Source of the DNA: Pseudomonas fontis
GTDB lineage: Bacteria; Pseudomonadota; Gammaproteobacteria; Pseudomonadales; Pseudomonadaceae
Assembly: GCF_028656955.1 (NCBI RefSeq)
Contig: NZ_JAMDGY010000014.1
Coordinates: 62,001-126,000, forward strand
Length of the DNA stretch: 64,000 bases
Direction of reading: 5' to 3'
Shown: in pieces, positions 52,930 through 64,000 of the stretch
How the letters are laid out: each line of letters starts with the position of its first letter
Position numbering within the stretch: the stretch's first letter is position 1
Program-made: the position numbers and the translations under genes
The notes under the pieces: generated by a model
The model's database searches: none
Told to the model about the DNA's origin: nothing
Seen by the model: only the letters and a program-made list of their open reading frames with translations

Positions 52930-54525
52930 ATGGCCCGCCTTTCACTTTCCAGCCTGCCCCTGGCCACTGCGCCGGGTCGTCGCCCCTGGCTGCGCGCCCT
53001 GCCCTGGCAACGCCTGCAAGCCTGGTACCTGCCGTTGCTGCTGGCAGCGCTGTGGTGGCTGGCCAGCCGCAATCAATGGATGAGCGAGCAGATCCTGCCC
53101 GCCCCTGCGCTGGTGTGGCACAGCGCACTGGAGCTGGCCCAAGGCGAGCTGTGGAGCCACCTGGCGATCAGCCTGCAACGTTTGCTGGTCGGCCTGCTGC
53201 TGGGCGTTGCCGCGGGGGCTGTGCTCGGTGCCTGGCTAGGCGCCAGCCGCCGCGCCGAACGCCTGGTGCTGCCCACCTTCAATGCCCTGGCGCAGATTCC
53301 AACCTTGGCCTGGGTGCCGTTGTTCATGGCGCTGTTTGGCATTGGCGAGCTGCTCAAGCTGGTGGTGCTGATCAAGGCGGTGATCGTCCCGGTCACCCTG
53401 CATACCCTGGTCGGTGTGCGCGATGCCCAGCCACGCCTGCGTGAAGCGGCAGCGGTGCTGCGCCTGCCAACGCACCTGCTGATCAGCCGCTTGATCGTGC
53501 CGGCCGCGCTGCCGGCATTTCTGGCCGGCGTGCGCCTGGCCCTGGCCACCGGCTGGACCTCGTTGCTGGCGGTGGAGTTGCTGGCCTCGAGTGAAGGCAT
53601 TGGCTACCTGATGGTCTGGGCCCGACAGCTGTTCATGCTGGATATCGTCTTTGTCTGCATCGCGGTGATCGGCGTGCTGGGCCTTTTGATGGACCGTGGG
53701 CTTGGCTGGCTCGACCAACGCCTGCTGCACTGGCCGCACCCCGCCACGGCGCAGTTGAGCGCCCAGCGTCTGCACGGCTGGCAACGCTTGCAGGCGCTGT
53801 ACCTGCCGCTGGCCCTGCTGCTGGTCTGGCAACTGGCAACCCTGGCCGGCTGGGTCGACCCGAACATTCTCGTGGCCCCCTCACAAGTCCTGCACACGAC
53901 CCTCGAAGGCGTGCTCGACGGCTCGCTCAGCGCAGCCCTGGCCGTCAGCGTTGGCCGCGCACTCGGTGGCTTGCTGCTGGGCGGCCTGCTCGGCTTTGGC
54001 CTGGGGTTGCTGCTGGGGCTGTCGCGACCGGCCGAACGCCTGCTCGGCCCGAGCCTCGCTGGCCTGCGGCAGATTGCAATCTTCGCCTGGGTACCGCTGC
54101 TGACCGCCTGGTTTGGCCTGGGTGAACTGGCCAAGTGGGTGTTCGTCGCCCTGGCGGCATTCTTCCCGCTGTTCATCGGCACCCAACGAGCAGTCGCCAA
54201 CCTGGCCCCGCAGCTCGATGAAGTGGCGCGGGTATTACGCCTGAGCCCACTCCAGCGCCTGCGCCGGGTGGTGCTGCCGGGCGCGGCCCCGGGGATTTTT
54301 GCCGGGTTGCGCGTGGGCCTGATCTACGCCTGGCTGGGCACCATCGGCGCCGAATACTTCATGCCGTCCGGTGGCGGCATCGGCAGCCTGATGATCGGCG
54401 CGCAACAGCTGCTGCGCATGGACCTGATCATGGCCGGGATGCTCCTGGTCGGCCTGACCGGTGCCCTGCTTGGCGCCCTAGGACAACACATCGAACTGCG
54501 CGCCACGCGCTGGAGACGAGCATGA
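52930..54525 (+). CDS. atsB: ABC transporter permease, two fused domains, AtsB-like
   Basis: 531-aa inner-membrane protein made of two SsuC-like permease domains in tandem (about 35-265 and 290-525), where ordinary members have one of about 260 aa. Each half keeps its own EAA cytoplasmic loop: REAAAVLRLPTHLLISRLIVP (171-190) and DEVARVLRLSPLQRLRRVVLP (430-450). One polypeptide thus supplies both transmembrane halves of the importer. Its stop overlaps the ATPase start (ATGA). The import substrate is inferred to be sulfate esters from the neighbouring AtsA and AtsK. Confidence 0.85.
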   Translation: MARLSLSSLPLATAPGRRPWLRALPWQRLQAWYLPLLLAALWWLASRNQWMSEQILPAPALVWHSALELAQGELWSHLAISLQRLLVGLLLGVAAGAVLGAWLGASRRAERLVLPTFNALAQIPTLAWVPLFMALFGIGELLKLVVLIKAVIVPVTLHTLVGVRDAQPRLREAAAVLRLPTHLLISRLIVPAALPAFLAGVRLALATGWTSLLAVELLASSEGIGYLMVWARQLFMLDIVFVCIAVIGVLGLLMDRGLGWLDQRLLHWPHPATAQLSAQRLHGWQRLQALYLPLALLLVWQLATLAGWVDPNILVAPSQVLHTTLEGVLDGSLSAALAVSVGRALGGLLLGGLLGFGLGLLLGLSRPAERLLGPSLAGLRQIAIFAWVPLLTAWFGLGELAKWVFVALAAFFPLFIGTQRAVANLAPQLDEVARVLRLSPLQRLRRVVLPGAAPGIFAGLRVGLIYAWLGTIGAEYFMPSGGGIGSLMIGAQQLLRMDLIMAGMLLVGLTGALLGALGQHIELRATRWRRA

Positions 54526-55346
54526 CGACAGCCCTTTCCCCCCTGGTCAGCTTCGAGCACGTCGGCAAGCGTTTCGCCGTGGTCGATGGTGAGCTGGAAG
54601 CGATCCGTGACTTCAACCTGCAGATCGGCGAAGGCGAATTCGTCGCCATCGTCGGCGCCAGCGGTTGCGGCAAATCCACCCTGCTGCGCCTGCTGATCGG
54701 CCTGGATGATGAGTTCCAGGGGCAGATCCTGATTGACGGCAAGCCGGTCAGCGGCATCGGCAGCGAACGCGGCATCGTGTTCCAGGAGCACCGCCTGTTC
54801 CCCTGGCTGACGGTGGCCGAGAACATTGCTTTGGGCCTGGTCAACGAGCCACTTGAGCGTGCCGAACGAGCCCGTCGCGTGCAGGCATTCATCGCCCTGG
54901 TGGGGCTGGAGGATTTCAGCCAGGCCTACCCGCACCAGCTCTCGGGGGGCATGGCCCAGCGCGTGGCGATTGCCCGCGGGCTGGTCGCCAGCCCGCGCAT
55001 CCTGCTGCTCGACGAGCCTTTCGGCGCCCTCGATGCGCTGACCCGCCAGCAGATGCAGGACGAACTGCTGGCCATTCGCGAACGAGCACACATCACCACG
55101 CTGCTGGTCACCCACGATGTCGAGGAAGCGATCTTCCTGGCCGACCGCGTGGTGGTGCTGGAGCCCCGGCCCGGGCGGATCAAGCGGGTGGTCGAGATCG
55201 ACCTGCCGCACCCGCGCCAACGCGCCAGCCTGGAATTCCATCGCCTGCGCGAAACCCTGCTGCACGAACTGACCCACGACGACCGCTACCTGCCGCCCGC
55301 CGTGGCGCAGATCCGCGACCTGCCGTTTACCTACCTGGCCTGCTAA
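54522..55346 (+). CDS. atsC: ABC transporter ATPase, AtsC-like
   Basis: 274-aa ATPase of the SsuB/TauB nitrate/sulfonate/taurine group. Walker A GASGCGKST is at 45-53, the Q-loop in GIVFQEHRLFPWLTV, the signature LSGGMAQR at 140-147, Walker B LLLDEP at 161-166 and the H-loop THDVEEA. It energises the fused permease. The 4-bp overlap with the permease gene and 9-bp gap before the arylsulfatase make a three-gene operon. Confidence 0.88.
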   Translation: MTTALSPLVSFEHVGKRFAVVDGELEAIRDFNLQIGEGEFVAIVGASGCGKSTLLRLLIGLDDEFQGQILIDGKPVSGIGSERGIVFQEHRLFPWLTVAENIALGLVNEPLERAERARRVQAFIALVGLEDFSQAYPHQLSGGMAQRVAIARGLVASPRILLLDEPFGALDALTRQQMQDELLAIRERAHITTLLVTHDVEEAIFLADRVVVLEPRPGRIKRVVEIDLPHPRQRASLEFHRLRETLLHELTHDDRYLPPAVAQIRDLPFTYLAC

Positions 55347-57636
<2,290 letters not shown>

Positions 57637-57726
57637 CCGGGGCCTCGATGCTGACTCTGTCGGCTAGGCGACAGACGATGGACTTCAGGCAAGGCATGCT
57701 CGGCCTACCCTACTGGAGGAACAATA

Positions 57727-58251
57727 ATGAAAAACCTCGTGGAACACCTCAGTCAATATGCGAATTACCACCGTGATCCGCGCAATATCGCCACGCATTT
57801 CGTGGGCATCCCGATGATCGTATTGGCGGTGACCGTGTTGCTGTCGCGCCCGGGGCTGTCGTTGGCGGGGTTGTGGTTGTCGCCGGCGTTGCTGCTGGCG
57901 GCGTGGTCGGCGTGGTTCTACCTGCGCCTGGACCAGCGTTTCGGCTTGCTGATGAGCGCCTTGCTTGGCCTATGCCTGTGGGCCGGGCAAGCGCTGGCGG
58001 TGCAGAGCACCCTGGTGTGGCTGAGTGGCGGCTTGGGCCTGTTTGTACTCGGCTGGGTGATCCAGTTTGTCGGCCACTATTACGAAGGACGCAAGCCGGC
58101 GTTTGTCGATGACCTGAGCGGGTTGATCGTCGGGCCATTGTTCGTGGTGGCGGAGATGGCGTTCTTGCTTGGGTTGCGGCCAGAGTTGAAGGCGGCCATC
58201 GAGGCGAACGCCGGGCCGGTTGCGCTTCGGCAGAAGAAGGCGGCGGTCTAG
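57727..58251 (+). CDS. DUF962/Mpo1-like membrane protein
   Basis: 174-aa inner-membrane protein of the Mpo1-like (DUF962, YGL010w) family, with four to five hydrophobic segments. The family start YANYHRDPRNIATHFVGIPM carries the conserved histidines (YH, THF) of the family's iron-binding set; a second pair lies in IQFVGHYYEGRKPAFVDD. Yeast Mpo1 is an alpha-oxygenase of 2-hydroxy fatty acids; whether the bacterial proteins do this is not known to me. GGAGGAAC precedes the ATG. It is monocistronic, followed by a REP pair. Confidence 0.85.
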   Translation: MKNLVEHLSQYANYHRDPRNIATHFVGIPMIVLAVTVLLSRPGLSLAGLWLSPALLLAAWSAWFYLRLDQRFGLLMSALLGLCLWAGQALAVQSTLVWLSGGLGLFVLGWVIQFVGHYYEGRKPAFVDDLSGLIVGPLFVVAEMAFLLGLRPELKAAIEANAGPVALRQKKAAV

Positions 58252-58254
58252 CGG

Positions 58255-58364
58255 GCGCCATCGCCGGCAAGGCCGGCTCCCACAGAGGCGGCAGCACTGC
58301 TTATCACTTTATTTGCAGCACTACCGGGCCTTGTGGGAGCCGGCCTTGCCGGCGATGGGGCCAG
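58255..58364. repeat. REP pair (inverted) after the DUF962 gene
   Basis: Reverse copy at 58255-58285 (ending GGCTCCCACAG) and forward copy at 58331-58364 starting TTGTGGGAGCCGG. It closes the interval that begins with the REP pair at 49536-49610 and abuts the pcaC stop. Confidence 0.9.
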
Positions 58365-58757
58365 TCAATCACGCGACTCAACCCCCAGCTCATCCCACAC
58401 CGACTCGGCCAGGTGGAACGTCGCATTGGCCGCCGGGATCCCGCAGTAGATCGCGCTCTGCATCAGCACTTCCTTGATCTCTTCGCGGGTCACGCCATTG
58501 TTCGCCGCCGCCCGCAAATGCAGCTTCAGTTCTTCATTGCGGTTCATCCCGATCAGCATGGCAATGGTGATCAGGCTGCGGGTGTGGCGCGGCAACCCCG
58601 GCCGCGTCCAGATATCACCCCAGGCATGCCGGGTGATCATCTCCTGAAACTCGCCGTTGAACTCAGTCAGGTTGCTCAAGCTGCGATCAACATGAGCATC
58701 ACCCAATACCGCGCGACGCACCTGCATGCCCGCGTCATAACGTTCTTTCTCGTCCAC
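58365..58757 (-). CDS. pcaC: 4-carboxymuconolactone decarboxylase PcaC
   Basis: 130-aa enzyme converting 4-carboxymuconolactone to 3-oxoadipate enol-lactone and CO2. The sequence MDEKERYDAGMQVRRAVLGD and TRPGLPRHTRSLITIAMLIG with AIYCGIPAANATFHLAE are the AhpD-like family signatures. It starts with GTG at 58757, supported by GAGGAG. It is 10 bp downstream of pcaD, in the pca operon, last gene. Confidence 0.95.
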   Translation of the reverse strand: MDEKERYDAGMQVRRAVLGDAHVDRSLSNLTEFNGEFQEMITRHAWGDIWTRPGLPRHTRSLITIAMLIGMNRNEELKLHLRAAANNGVTREEIKEVLMQSAIYCGIPAANATFHLAESVWDELGVESRD

Positions 58758-58767
58758 GAAACGCTCC

Positions 58768-59559
58768 TCAGCGGGCCAGCAGAAAATCGATCACACGGCG
58801 GCTGAACGGCTCACCGACTTCAACGTTGGACAAATGCGCCGCCTTGAACTCGGCATACTCGGCCCCCGCCACCTGCTCCTGGATAAACCGGCTGCCCGCA
58901 GGCGGCGTTACCGCGTCTTCGCTCCCGGCAATGGCCAGCAGCGGTACGCGGATCTCACCCAACCGGTCACGGAAATCGGCATCCCGCACCGCCGCGCAAT
59001 TGGCCGCGTAGCCTTCAGGAGAAGTCGCTGCGAGCATCTCGGTAATGCGTTGGGCCTGCTGCGGGCTGGCCGCTGCATACGCCTTGGTGAACCAGCGCTC
59101 GATCGATGCATCACGCAAACCGACCATTGCCGCCTGGCCGTCACGCAAGACCATCTCGATACGCGGGTTCCAGATTTCCGGGCTGCCAATCTTCGCCGCT
59201 GTGTTGCAGACGATCAGCCGCTCCAGGCGCTCGCCGGCATTGATCCCCAGCCACTGGCCAATCAGCCCACCCATCGACAGCCCGCAAAAATGCGCGCGCT
59301 CGATCTTCAAGGCATCGAGCAAGGCCAGCACATCGCCGCCCAACTGCTCGATGCTGTAAGGCCCCGGCGTGACCAGCGAGCCGCCATGGCCACGGGTGTC
59401 ATAGCGCAGCACCTGAAAGTGCGCGGCAAACGCCGGCACCTGGGTGTCCCACATGTGCAGGTTGGTGCCCAGCGAATTGGACAACACCAGTACCGGCGCG
59501 CCTTGCGGCCCTTCAAGCTGATAATTCACTACGCCATCGGCGAGTTGTACGCTTCCCAC
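58768..59559 (-). CDS. pcaD: 3-oxoadipate enol-lactonase PcaD
   Basis: 263-aa alpha/beta hydrolase that opens 3-oxoadipate enol-lactone to 3-oxoadipate. The nucleophile is S95 in GLSMGG, the acid lies in AGSEDAVTPP and the histidine in AAHLSNVE. The start is GTG at 59559, the only codon placed correctly behind a strong AAGGAGG. It is 11 bp downstream of pcaB and 10 bp before pcaC, so part of the same transcript. Confidence 0.95.
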   Translation of the reverse strand: MGSVQLADGVVNYQLEGPQGAPVLVLSNSLGTNLHMWDTQVPAFAAHFQVLRYDTRGHGGSLVTPGPYSIEQLGGDVLALLDALKIERAHFCGLSMGGLIGQWLGINAGERLERLIVCNTAAKIGSPEIWNPRIEMVLRDGQAAMVGLRDASIERWFTKAYAAASPQQAQRITEMLAATSPEGYAANCAAVRDADFRDRLGEIRVPLLAIAGSEDAVTPPAGSRFIQEQVAGAEYAEFKAAHLSNVEVGEPFSRRVIDFLLAR

Positions 59560-59570
59560 GGCAGCCTCCT

Positions 59571-60935
59571 TCAGGCATTCAAGCGTTGATGTTCGGTCAC
59601 GGCCCGGGCCACCCAGACACGTGCCTGGCCAAGGTAATGGGCCGGGTCGAGCAGACGGTCAAGTTCGTCTGCCGAGAGTTCGTCAGTCACCTGTGGTTCA
59701 TCGCCCAGCACGGCGCGCAGATGACGGCGTTCAGCCACTGCACGCTTGCAGCAGCTTTCCAGCAAATGGTGGGCGGTGTCGCGGCCCAGCCGTTGCGCCA
59801 GCACCGTGCTGACTGCCTCGGCCAGCACCAGCCCCTGGGTCAGGTCGAGGTTGCCGCGCATGCGTTCGACATCCACCTCCAGCCCTTCGGCAATGATCAG
59901 CGCCTGGCGCAAAGCACCCGACACCAGGCAGCAGATTTCCGGCAAGGTTTCCCATTCGGCATGCCACAGGCCCAGGCTGCGCTCGTGCTCTTGCGGCATC
60001 GCCGCAAACAGCGTGGCGAGCAGGCCGGGCACGCGGGTAGCCGCGCCGATCAGCACCGCCGCACCCACCGGGTTGCGCTTGTGTGGCATGGTCGATGAGC
60101 CGCCCTTGCCCGGCGCCGACGGCTCGAACACTTCGCCGGCCTCGGTCTGCATCAACAGGCTCATGTCGCGCCCCAGCTTGCCCAGGCTGCCGGCGATCAG
60201 GCCAAGCACCGAGGCAAATTCGACCAGGCGATCGCGCTGGGTATGCCAGGGCTGCTCGGGCAGGTTCAGGTGCAACTGCGCAGCCAGCGCTTCGGCCACC
60301 GGCAAGGCCTTGTCGCCCAGCGCGGCCAAGGTGCCGGAAGCACCGCCAAATTGCAGGCTGAGCAGGCGCGGCTTGAGTTCACGCAGACGCACGCGATGCC
60401 GGTCCAGGGCGCCCAGCCAGCCGGCGATCTTCATGCCCAGGGTCACTGGCGTCGCGTGTTGCAGCCAGGTGCGCCCGGCCAACGGCACATCCGCATAGGC
60501 CTGGGCCCGGTGCGCCAGCAACTGGGTGAGTTTGCTCAGGTCGGCCTCGATCAGCACCAGCGCATCGCGCAGTTGCAGCACCAGGCCGGTGTCCATGGCG
60601 TCCTGGCTGGTGGCGCCCAGGTGTACAAAACGCTCGGCTTCCGGCACGCCGCTGGCGATCACCCGCCCCAGCGCCTTGACCAGCGGTATCGCCGAGTTGC
60701 CGGCCACCGCAATGGCCTCGGCCAAGGCGCCAAAGTCATAGCGTTCGGCCTTGCAGGAGGCTTCGATGGGCGCCACAGCCACCTGGGGGATCAGCCCGAC
60801 ACTGGCCTCGGCCCGGGCCAGTGCCGCTTCGAAATCGAGCATGCCCTGGACCCGGCCACGGTCGGAGAAAATCTCGCGCATGGCCGGCGCCGTAAAGTAG
60901 GCATCGAACAATTGGTTGCCCGGTCGTTGAGTCAT
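59571..60935 (-). CDS. pcaB: 3-carboxy-cis,cis-muconate cycloisomerase PcaB
   Basis: 454-aa enzyme of the fumarase/aspartase superfamily, converting 3-carboxymuconate to 4-carboxymuconolactone. The superfamily signature is SAPGKGGSSTMPHKRNP, with the catalytic serine loop GGSS. The start at 60935 (MTQRPGNQLFDAYF) is the family-typical one. It is 46 bp from the pcaT stop and 11 bp before pcaD. The ring-cleaving protocatechuate dioxygenase pcaGH is not in this window. Confidence 0.95.
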   Translation of the reverse strand: MTQRPGNQLFDAYFTAPAMREIFSDRGRVQGMLDFEAALARAEASVGLIPQVAVAPIEASCKAERYDFGALAEAIAVAGNSAIPLVKALGRVIASGVPEAERFVHLGATSQDAMDTGLVLQLRDALVLIEADLSKLTQLLAHRAQAYADVPLAGRTWLQHATPVTLGMKIAGWLGALDRHRVRLRELKPRLLSLQFGGASGTLAALGDKALPVAEALAAQLHLNLPEQPWHTQRDRLVEFASVLGLIAGSLGKLGRDMSLLMQTEAGEVFEPSAPGKGGSSTMPHKRNPVGAAVLIGAATRVPGLLATLFAAMPQEHERSLGLWHAEWETLPEICCLVSGALRQALIIAEGLEVDVERMRGNLDLTQGLVLAEAVSTVLAQRLGRDTAHHLLESCCKRAVAERRHLRAVLGDEPQVTDELSADELDRLLDPAHYLGQARVWVARAVTEHQRLNA

Positions 60936-60981
60936 CACAGGTCCTTCTACAGGGCGCGCCCACCGGGGGCGCGCAGCCAGG

Positions 60982-62271
60982 TCAATGATCGTGGTGCAGG
61001 TAGGCGGCCTGCTTCGGCAAGCGCAGGCTGAAGAGGAAGGCAATCGCCATCATCCCGGTAACGTACCAGTAAAAGGTGTTTTCCATGCCCATGGACTTCA
61101 GCCCCAGCGCCACGTACTCGGCCGAACCGCCAAACAGCGCGTTGGCCACTGCATAGGCCAGGCCGACACCCAGCGCACGCACCTGTGGCGGGAACATCTC
61201 GGCTTTCACCAGGCCGCTGATCGAGGTGTAGAAGCTGACGATGCACAGCGCCAGGCTGATCAACACAAAGGCCAGGAACGGGTTGGTAACGGTCTTCAGC
61301 GTCAGCAGGATCGGCACGGTGAAAATCGTCCCGAGGGCACCGAACAGCAACATCGAATTGCGCCGGCCGATGCGGTCAGAGAGCATGCCGAACAGCGGCT
61401 GCATGCACATATAAAGGAACAGCGCGCCGGTCATGATGAAGCTGGCCGTCTTCGCACTCATGCCCGCCGTGTTCACCAGGTACTTCTGCATATAGGTGGT
61501 GAAGGTGTAGAAGATCAGCGAGCCACCAGCGGTATAGCCAAGCACGGTGATGAATGCGGCGGTGTGGTTGCGGAACAACCCGCTGATGGAGCCGGCGTCC
61601 TTGTCCTGACGGGTTTCGGCACTGCTGGTTTCTTCCAGCGAGCGACGCAGAAACAGCGAGATCACTGCGGCAACGGCCCCGACCACGAACGGAATCCGCC
61701 AGCCCCAGGCACGCAGTTCGTCTTCAGTCAGCAACTGTTGCAGGATCACCACCACCAACACCGCCAGCAGTTGCCCGCCAATCAACGTCACGTACTGGAA
61801 CGAGGCAAAAAAGCCGCGCTGGCCGCGCAGGGCCACTTCGCTCATGTAGGTGGCCGTGGTGCCGTATTCGCCGCCCACCGACAGCCCCTGGAACAGCCGC
61901 GCAGCCAGCAATAGCGCCGGCGCCCAGGCGCCAATCGAGGCATAGGTGGGCAGGCAGGCGATAACCAGGGAGCCGGCGCACATCATCAGTACCGAGATCA
62001 TCATCGAGTTCTTGCGACCATGGCGGTCGGCCACCCGGCCGAACAGCCAGCCACCGATCGGACGCATCAGGAAGCCCGCCGCGAACACCCCAGCAGTGTT
62101 CAGCAATTGCACCGTCGGGTCGTCAGAGGGGAAGAAGGCCGGAGCGAAGTAGATCGCGCAGAAGGCATAGACATAGAAGTCGAACCATTCGACCAGGTTG
62201 CCGGAGGAGGCACCGACAATGGCGAAGATGCGCTTGCTGCGTTCTTCACCGGTGTAATAGGTTGAAGTCAT
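60982..62271 (-). CDS. pcaT: MFS dicarboxylate/3-oxoadipate transporter PcaT
   Basis: 429-aa proton symporter of the metabolite:H+ family with 12 membrane segments. The motif [20 protein letters not shown] and [24 protein letters not shown] identify the KgtP/ShiA type. In P. putida the gene between pcaF and pcaB is named PcaT and carries 3-oxoadipate or related dicarboxylates. It is the paralogue of the permease at 26183-27502. The ATG at 62271 follows GGAGGG-like sequence. It sits upstream of pcaB in the operon. Confidence 0.88.
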   Translation of the reverse strand: MTSTYYTGEERSKRIFAIVGASSGNLVEWFDFYVYAFCAIYFAPAFFPSDDPTVQLLNTAGVFAAGFLMRPIGGWLFGRVADRHGRKNSMMISVLMMCAGSLVIACLPTYASIGAWAPALLLAARLFQGLSVGGEYGTTATYMSEVALRGQRGFFASFQYVTLIGGQLLAVLVVVILQQLLTEDELRAWGWRIPFVVGAVAAVISLFLRRSLEETSSAETRQDKDAGSISGLFRNHTAAFITVLGYTAGGSLIFYTFTTYMQKYLVNTAGMSAKTASFIMTGALFLYMCMQPLFGMLSDRIGRRNSMLLFGALGTIFTVPILLTLKTVTNPFLAFVLISLALCIVSFYTSISGLVKAEMFPPQVRALGVGLAYAVANALFGGSAEYVALGLKSMGMENTFYWYVTGMMAIAFLFSLRLPKQAAYLHHDH

Positions 62272-62324
62272 GGCGGGGTACTCTTGGAGGGTAACTGAAG
62301 TCTAGACACACTCAGTAACACTCA

Positions 62325-62338
62325 TGTTCCACAGAACA
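62325..62338. promoter_or_regulatory. 14-bp inverted repeat upstream of pcaT
   Basis: TGTTC-CACA-GAACA at 62325-62338, about 55 bp upstream of the pcaT start in the 120-bp gap after pcaF. It could be a binding site of an IclR-type regulator such as PcaR; inferred from symmetry and position. Confidence 0.4.
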
Positions 62339-62391
62339 ATCACCCCGTGCCATCGACCTTGCGTGGAGGCCGACGGCGCGGGGTCATTGGT

Positions 62392-63594
62392 TTACACGCG
62401 CTCGATGGCCAGGGCCAGGCCCTGCCCCACGCCGACACACATGGTCGCCAGGCCTTTGCGCCCGCCGGATTTTTCCAGCTGGTGCAGCGCAGTCAGTACC
62501 AGGCGTGCGCCACTCATGCCCAGCGGGTGCCCCAGGGCGATGGCACCGCCGTTCGGGTTGACCTGCGGGGCATCGTCGGCCAGGCCCAGTTCGCGCAGCA
62601 CCGCCAGGCCCTGGCTGGCGAAGGCTTCGTTGAGCTCGATGACATCGAAATCGCTGACCGCCACGCCCAGGCGCTCGATCAGCTTGCGCACCGCCGGCAC
62701 CGGGCCAATGCCCATGACTCGCGGGGCCACGCCGGCGCTGGCCATACCGAGCACGCGGGCGCGCGGGGTCAGGCCGTGTTTTTGCACGGCTTCGGCCGAC
62801 GCCAGAATCAGCGCGGCGGCGCCGTCGTTGACGCCTGAGGCGTTGCCGGCGGTGACGGTCTTGTCCGGGCCGTTGACCGGCTTCAGTTTGGCCAGGGCTT
62901 CCAAGGTGGTGTCGGCGCGCGGGTGTTCATCCTGCTCGACCACGGTCTCGCCTTTCTTGTGGGCGATGCGCACCGGCACGATTTCTTCGGCGAAATACCC
63001 GGCCGCTTGCGCTGCGGCGGTGCGTTGCTGGCTGCGCAGGGCAAACGCGTCCTGGTCGGCACGGGATACCTGATAGTCGTCCGCCACGTTGTCGGCAGTC
63101 TGCGGCATCGCATCGACGCCGTACTGGGCTTTCATCAACGGGTTGATGAAACGCCAGCCGATGGTGGTGTCTTCCAGCTTCATGTTGCGCGAATAGGCGT
63201 TGTCGGCCTTGCCCATGACAAACGGCGCGCGCGACATCGACTCGACGCCACCGGCAATCGCCAGCTCCATCTCGCCGCTGGCGATGGCGCGGAAGGCCGT
63301 GCCGATGGCATCCATGCCCGAGGCGCACAGGCGATTGAGGGTGACCCCCGGCACGCTGTCCGGCAAACCGGCCAACAGCAGGGCCATGCGCGCGACGTTG
63401 CGGTTGTCTTCACCGGCCTGGTTGGCGCAGCCGAAGAACACTTCGTCGAGTTGCTCCCACTGCACCGTCGGGTTGCGCTCGATCAGCGCCTTGAGCGGCA
63501 CCGCCGCCAGGTCGTCGGCACGCACGCCGGCCAGGGCACCGCCGAAGCGGCCAATGGGGGTACGAATGGCGTCGCAGATAAATACCTCACGCAT
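62392..63594 (-). CDS. pcaF: 3-oxoadipyl-CoA thiolase PcaF
   Basis: 400-aa thiolase cleaving 3-oxoadipyl-CoA to acetyl-CoA and succinyl-CoA, the final step of the beta-ketoadipate pathway. The nucleophile is C90 in [10 protein letters not shown], and the end has the [11 protein letters not shown] histidine and CVGVGQG cysteine motifs. The ATG at 63594 overlaps the stop of the CoA-transferase gene (ATGA); a GTG one codon earlier is possible. Length matches P. putida PcaF. Confidence 0.96.
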   Translation of the reverse strand: MREVFICDAIRTPIGRFGGALAGVRADDLAAVPLKALIERNPTVQWEQLDEVFFGCANQAGEDNRNVARMALLLAGLPDSVPGVTLNRLCASGMDAIGTAFRAIASGEMELAIAGGVESMSRAPFVMGKADNAYSRNMKLEDTTIGWRFINPLMKAQYGVDAMPQTADNVADDYQVSRADQDAFALRSQQRTAAAQAAGYFAEEIVPVRIAHKKGETVVEQDEHPRADTTLEALAKLKPVNGPDKTVTAGNASGVNDGAAALILASAEAVQKHGLTPRARVLGMASAGVAPRVMGIGPVPAVRKLIERLGVAVSDFDVIELNEAFASQGLAVLRELGLADDAPQVNPNGGAIALGHPLGMSGARLVLTALHQLEKSGGRKGLATMCVGVGQGLALAIERV

Positions 63595-64000
63595 CACGCT
63601 TCTCCTGGCGCCTGGCCGTGGGCAGCGGCGGTGCGCGCTTCAAGGTCACGCAGGGCAAGCAGTTCGACTTCGCTGGGCTCGACAGTGGTGGCAACATCGT
63701 CGGCAAAGCGGATCGCCCAGCCGGTGGCGGCCACGATCTGTTCACGGGTCACGCCTGGGTGAATCGAGGTGACCACGAATTCGTGGCTGCCGGCTTCCGG
63801 CTCCATGATGCACAGGTCAGTGATGATGCCCACCGGCCCTGCGCCTGGCAGGCCGAGGCGTTTGCGCGAGTCGCCGCCTTCGCCGTGGCCGACCGAGGTG
63901 ATGAAATCCAGCTTGTCGACAAAGGCCCGCGCCGACTGCTTGAGGATGATCAGCACGGTCTTCGCGGAACCGGCGATTTCCGGCGCACCGCCCGCACCGG
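63594..64000 (-). CDS. 3-oxoadipate CoA-transferase subunit B (3' part only)
   Basis: The last 135 codons of a CoA-transferase family I beta subunit, transferring CoA from succinyl-CoA to 3-oxoadipate for PcaF. Visible segments are [35 protein letters not shown] and [19 protein letters not shown], which fit the longer CatJ/PA0227-type subunit better than the 213-aa P. putida PcaJ. The gene enters from the right edge. The 4-bp overlap with pcaF makes an operon. The alpha subunit should lie just beyond the window. Confidence 0.85.
   Translation of the reverse strand, partial: GAGGAPEIAGSAKTVLIILKQSARAFVDKLDFITSVGHGEGGDSRKRLGLPGAGPVGIITDLCIMEPEAGSHEFVVTSIHPGVTREQIVAATGWAIRFADDVATTVEPSEVELLALRDLEARTAAAHGQAPGEA

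Overview
The window looks like chromosome of a fluorescent Pseudomonas of the P. putida group. It is GC-rich, carries many P. putida-type REP palindromes, and encodes PhaG, the TtgR/TtgABC solvent and drug efflux system and a pca/pob aromatic catabolic set, all with close P. putida-type sequences. Gene order (ung - enoyl-CoA hydratase - rsuA - phaG ... bglX - dctB - dctD - kgtP ... ttgR/ttgABC - oprD ... pcaC/D/B/T/F) recalls P. putida KT2440 as I remember it. pobR/pobA, the sulfate-ester cluster and a CoA-transferase next to pcaF are probably differences from that strain. No phage, insertion sequence, CRISPR array or rRNA was seen.

Layout. 1-6010: 5' part of ung, an ECH-family hydrolase, a tyrosine-rich lipoprotein, a membrane GGDEF diguanylate cyclase overlapping a small cysteine-rich protein, rsuA, phaG (3-hydroxyacyl-ACP thioesterase/transacylase feeding PHA precursors) and tRNA-Gly(CCC). 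6250-11600: a hicAB toxin-antitoxin pair behind a 17-bp palindrome, a SulP anion transporter, a LysE exporter, a periplasmic glycerophosphodiesterase and a DUF4917-like protein with SIR2-like motifs. 11740-15994: a FecI/FecR/TonB-receptor cell-surface signalling unit with two Fur-like boxes. 16000-22900: a DMT transporter, an rRNA/tRNA-type methyltransferase, a LemA/TPM/TPM membrane operon and the beta-glucosidase bglX.

22925-27552: a DctB/DctD (MifS/MifR-like) two-component pair upstream of an alpha-ketoglutarate-type permease, which has a clear sigma54 promoter and two possible enhancer sites. 27829-28116 encodes a small secreted protein built from DG-F-DRT repeats. 28222-37522: a flavin reductase, small proteins, an AraC regulator behind a 15-bp perfect palindrome, an AruI-like decarboxylase with an aldehyde dehydrogenase and divergent LysR gene, and an NmrA-like/MBL operon with a divergent LysR gene. 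37506-47976: pobR/pobA, a DHA2 efflux pump, and ttgR divergent from ttgABC across a conserved TtgR operator.

48272-58364: an OprD porin, then a sulfate-ester scavenging cluster (AtsK dioxygenase, LysR regulator, periplasmic binding protein, fused double permease, ATPase, arylsulfatase, Crp-like regulator) lying between REP pairs. AtsK has no cysteine and no methionine after the initiator, and the mature binding protein likewise has none, as expected for proteins made under sulfur starvation. 58365-64000: pcaC, pcaD, pcaB, pcaT, pcaF and the 3' part of a 3-oxoadipate CoA-transferase subunit. Together with pobA they form the 4-hydroxybenzoate to beta-ketoadipate route, except for the ring-cleavage dioxygenase, which is not in the window.
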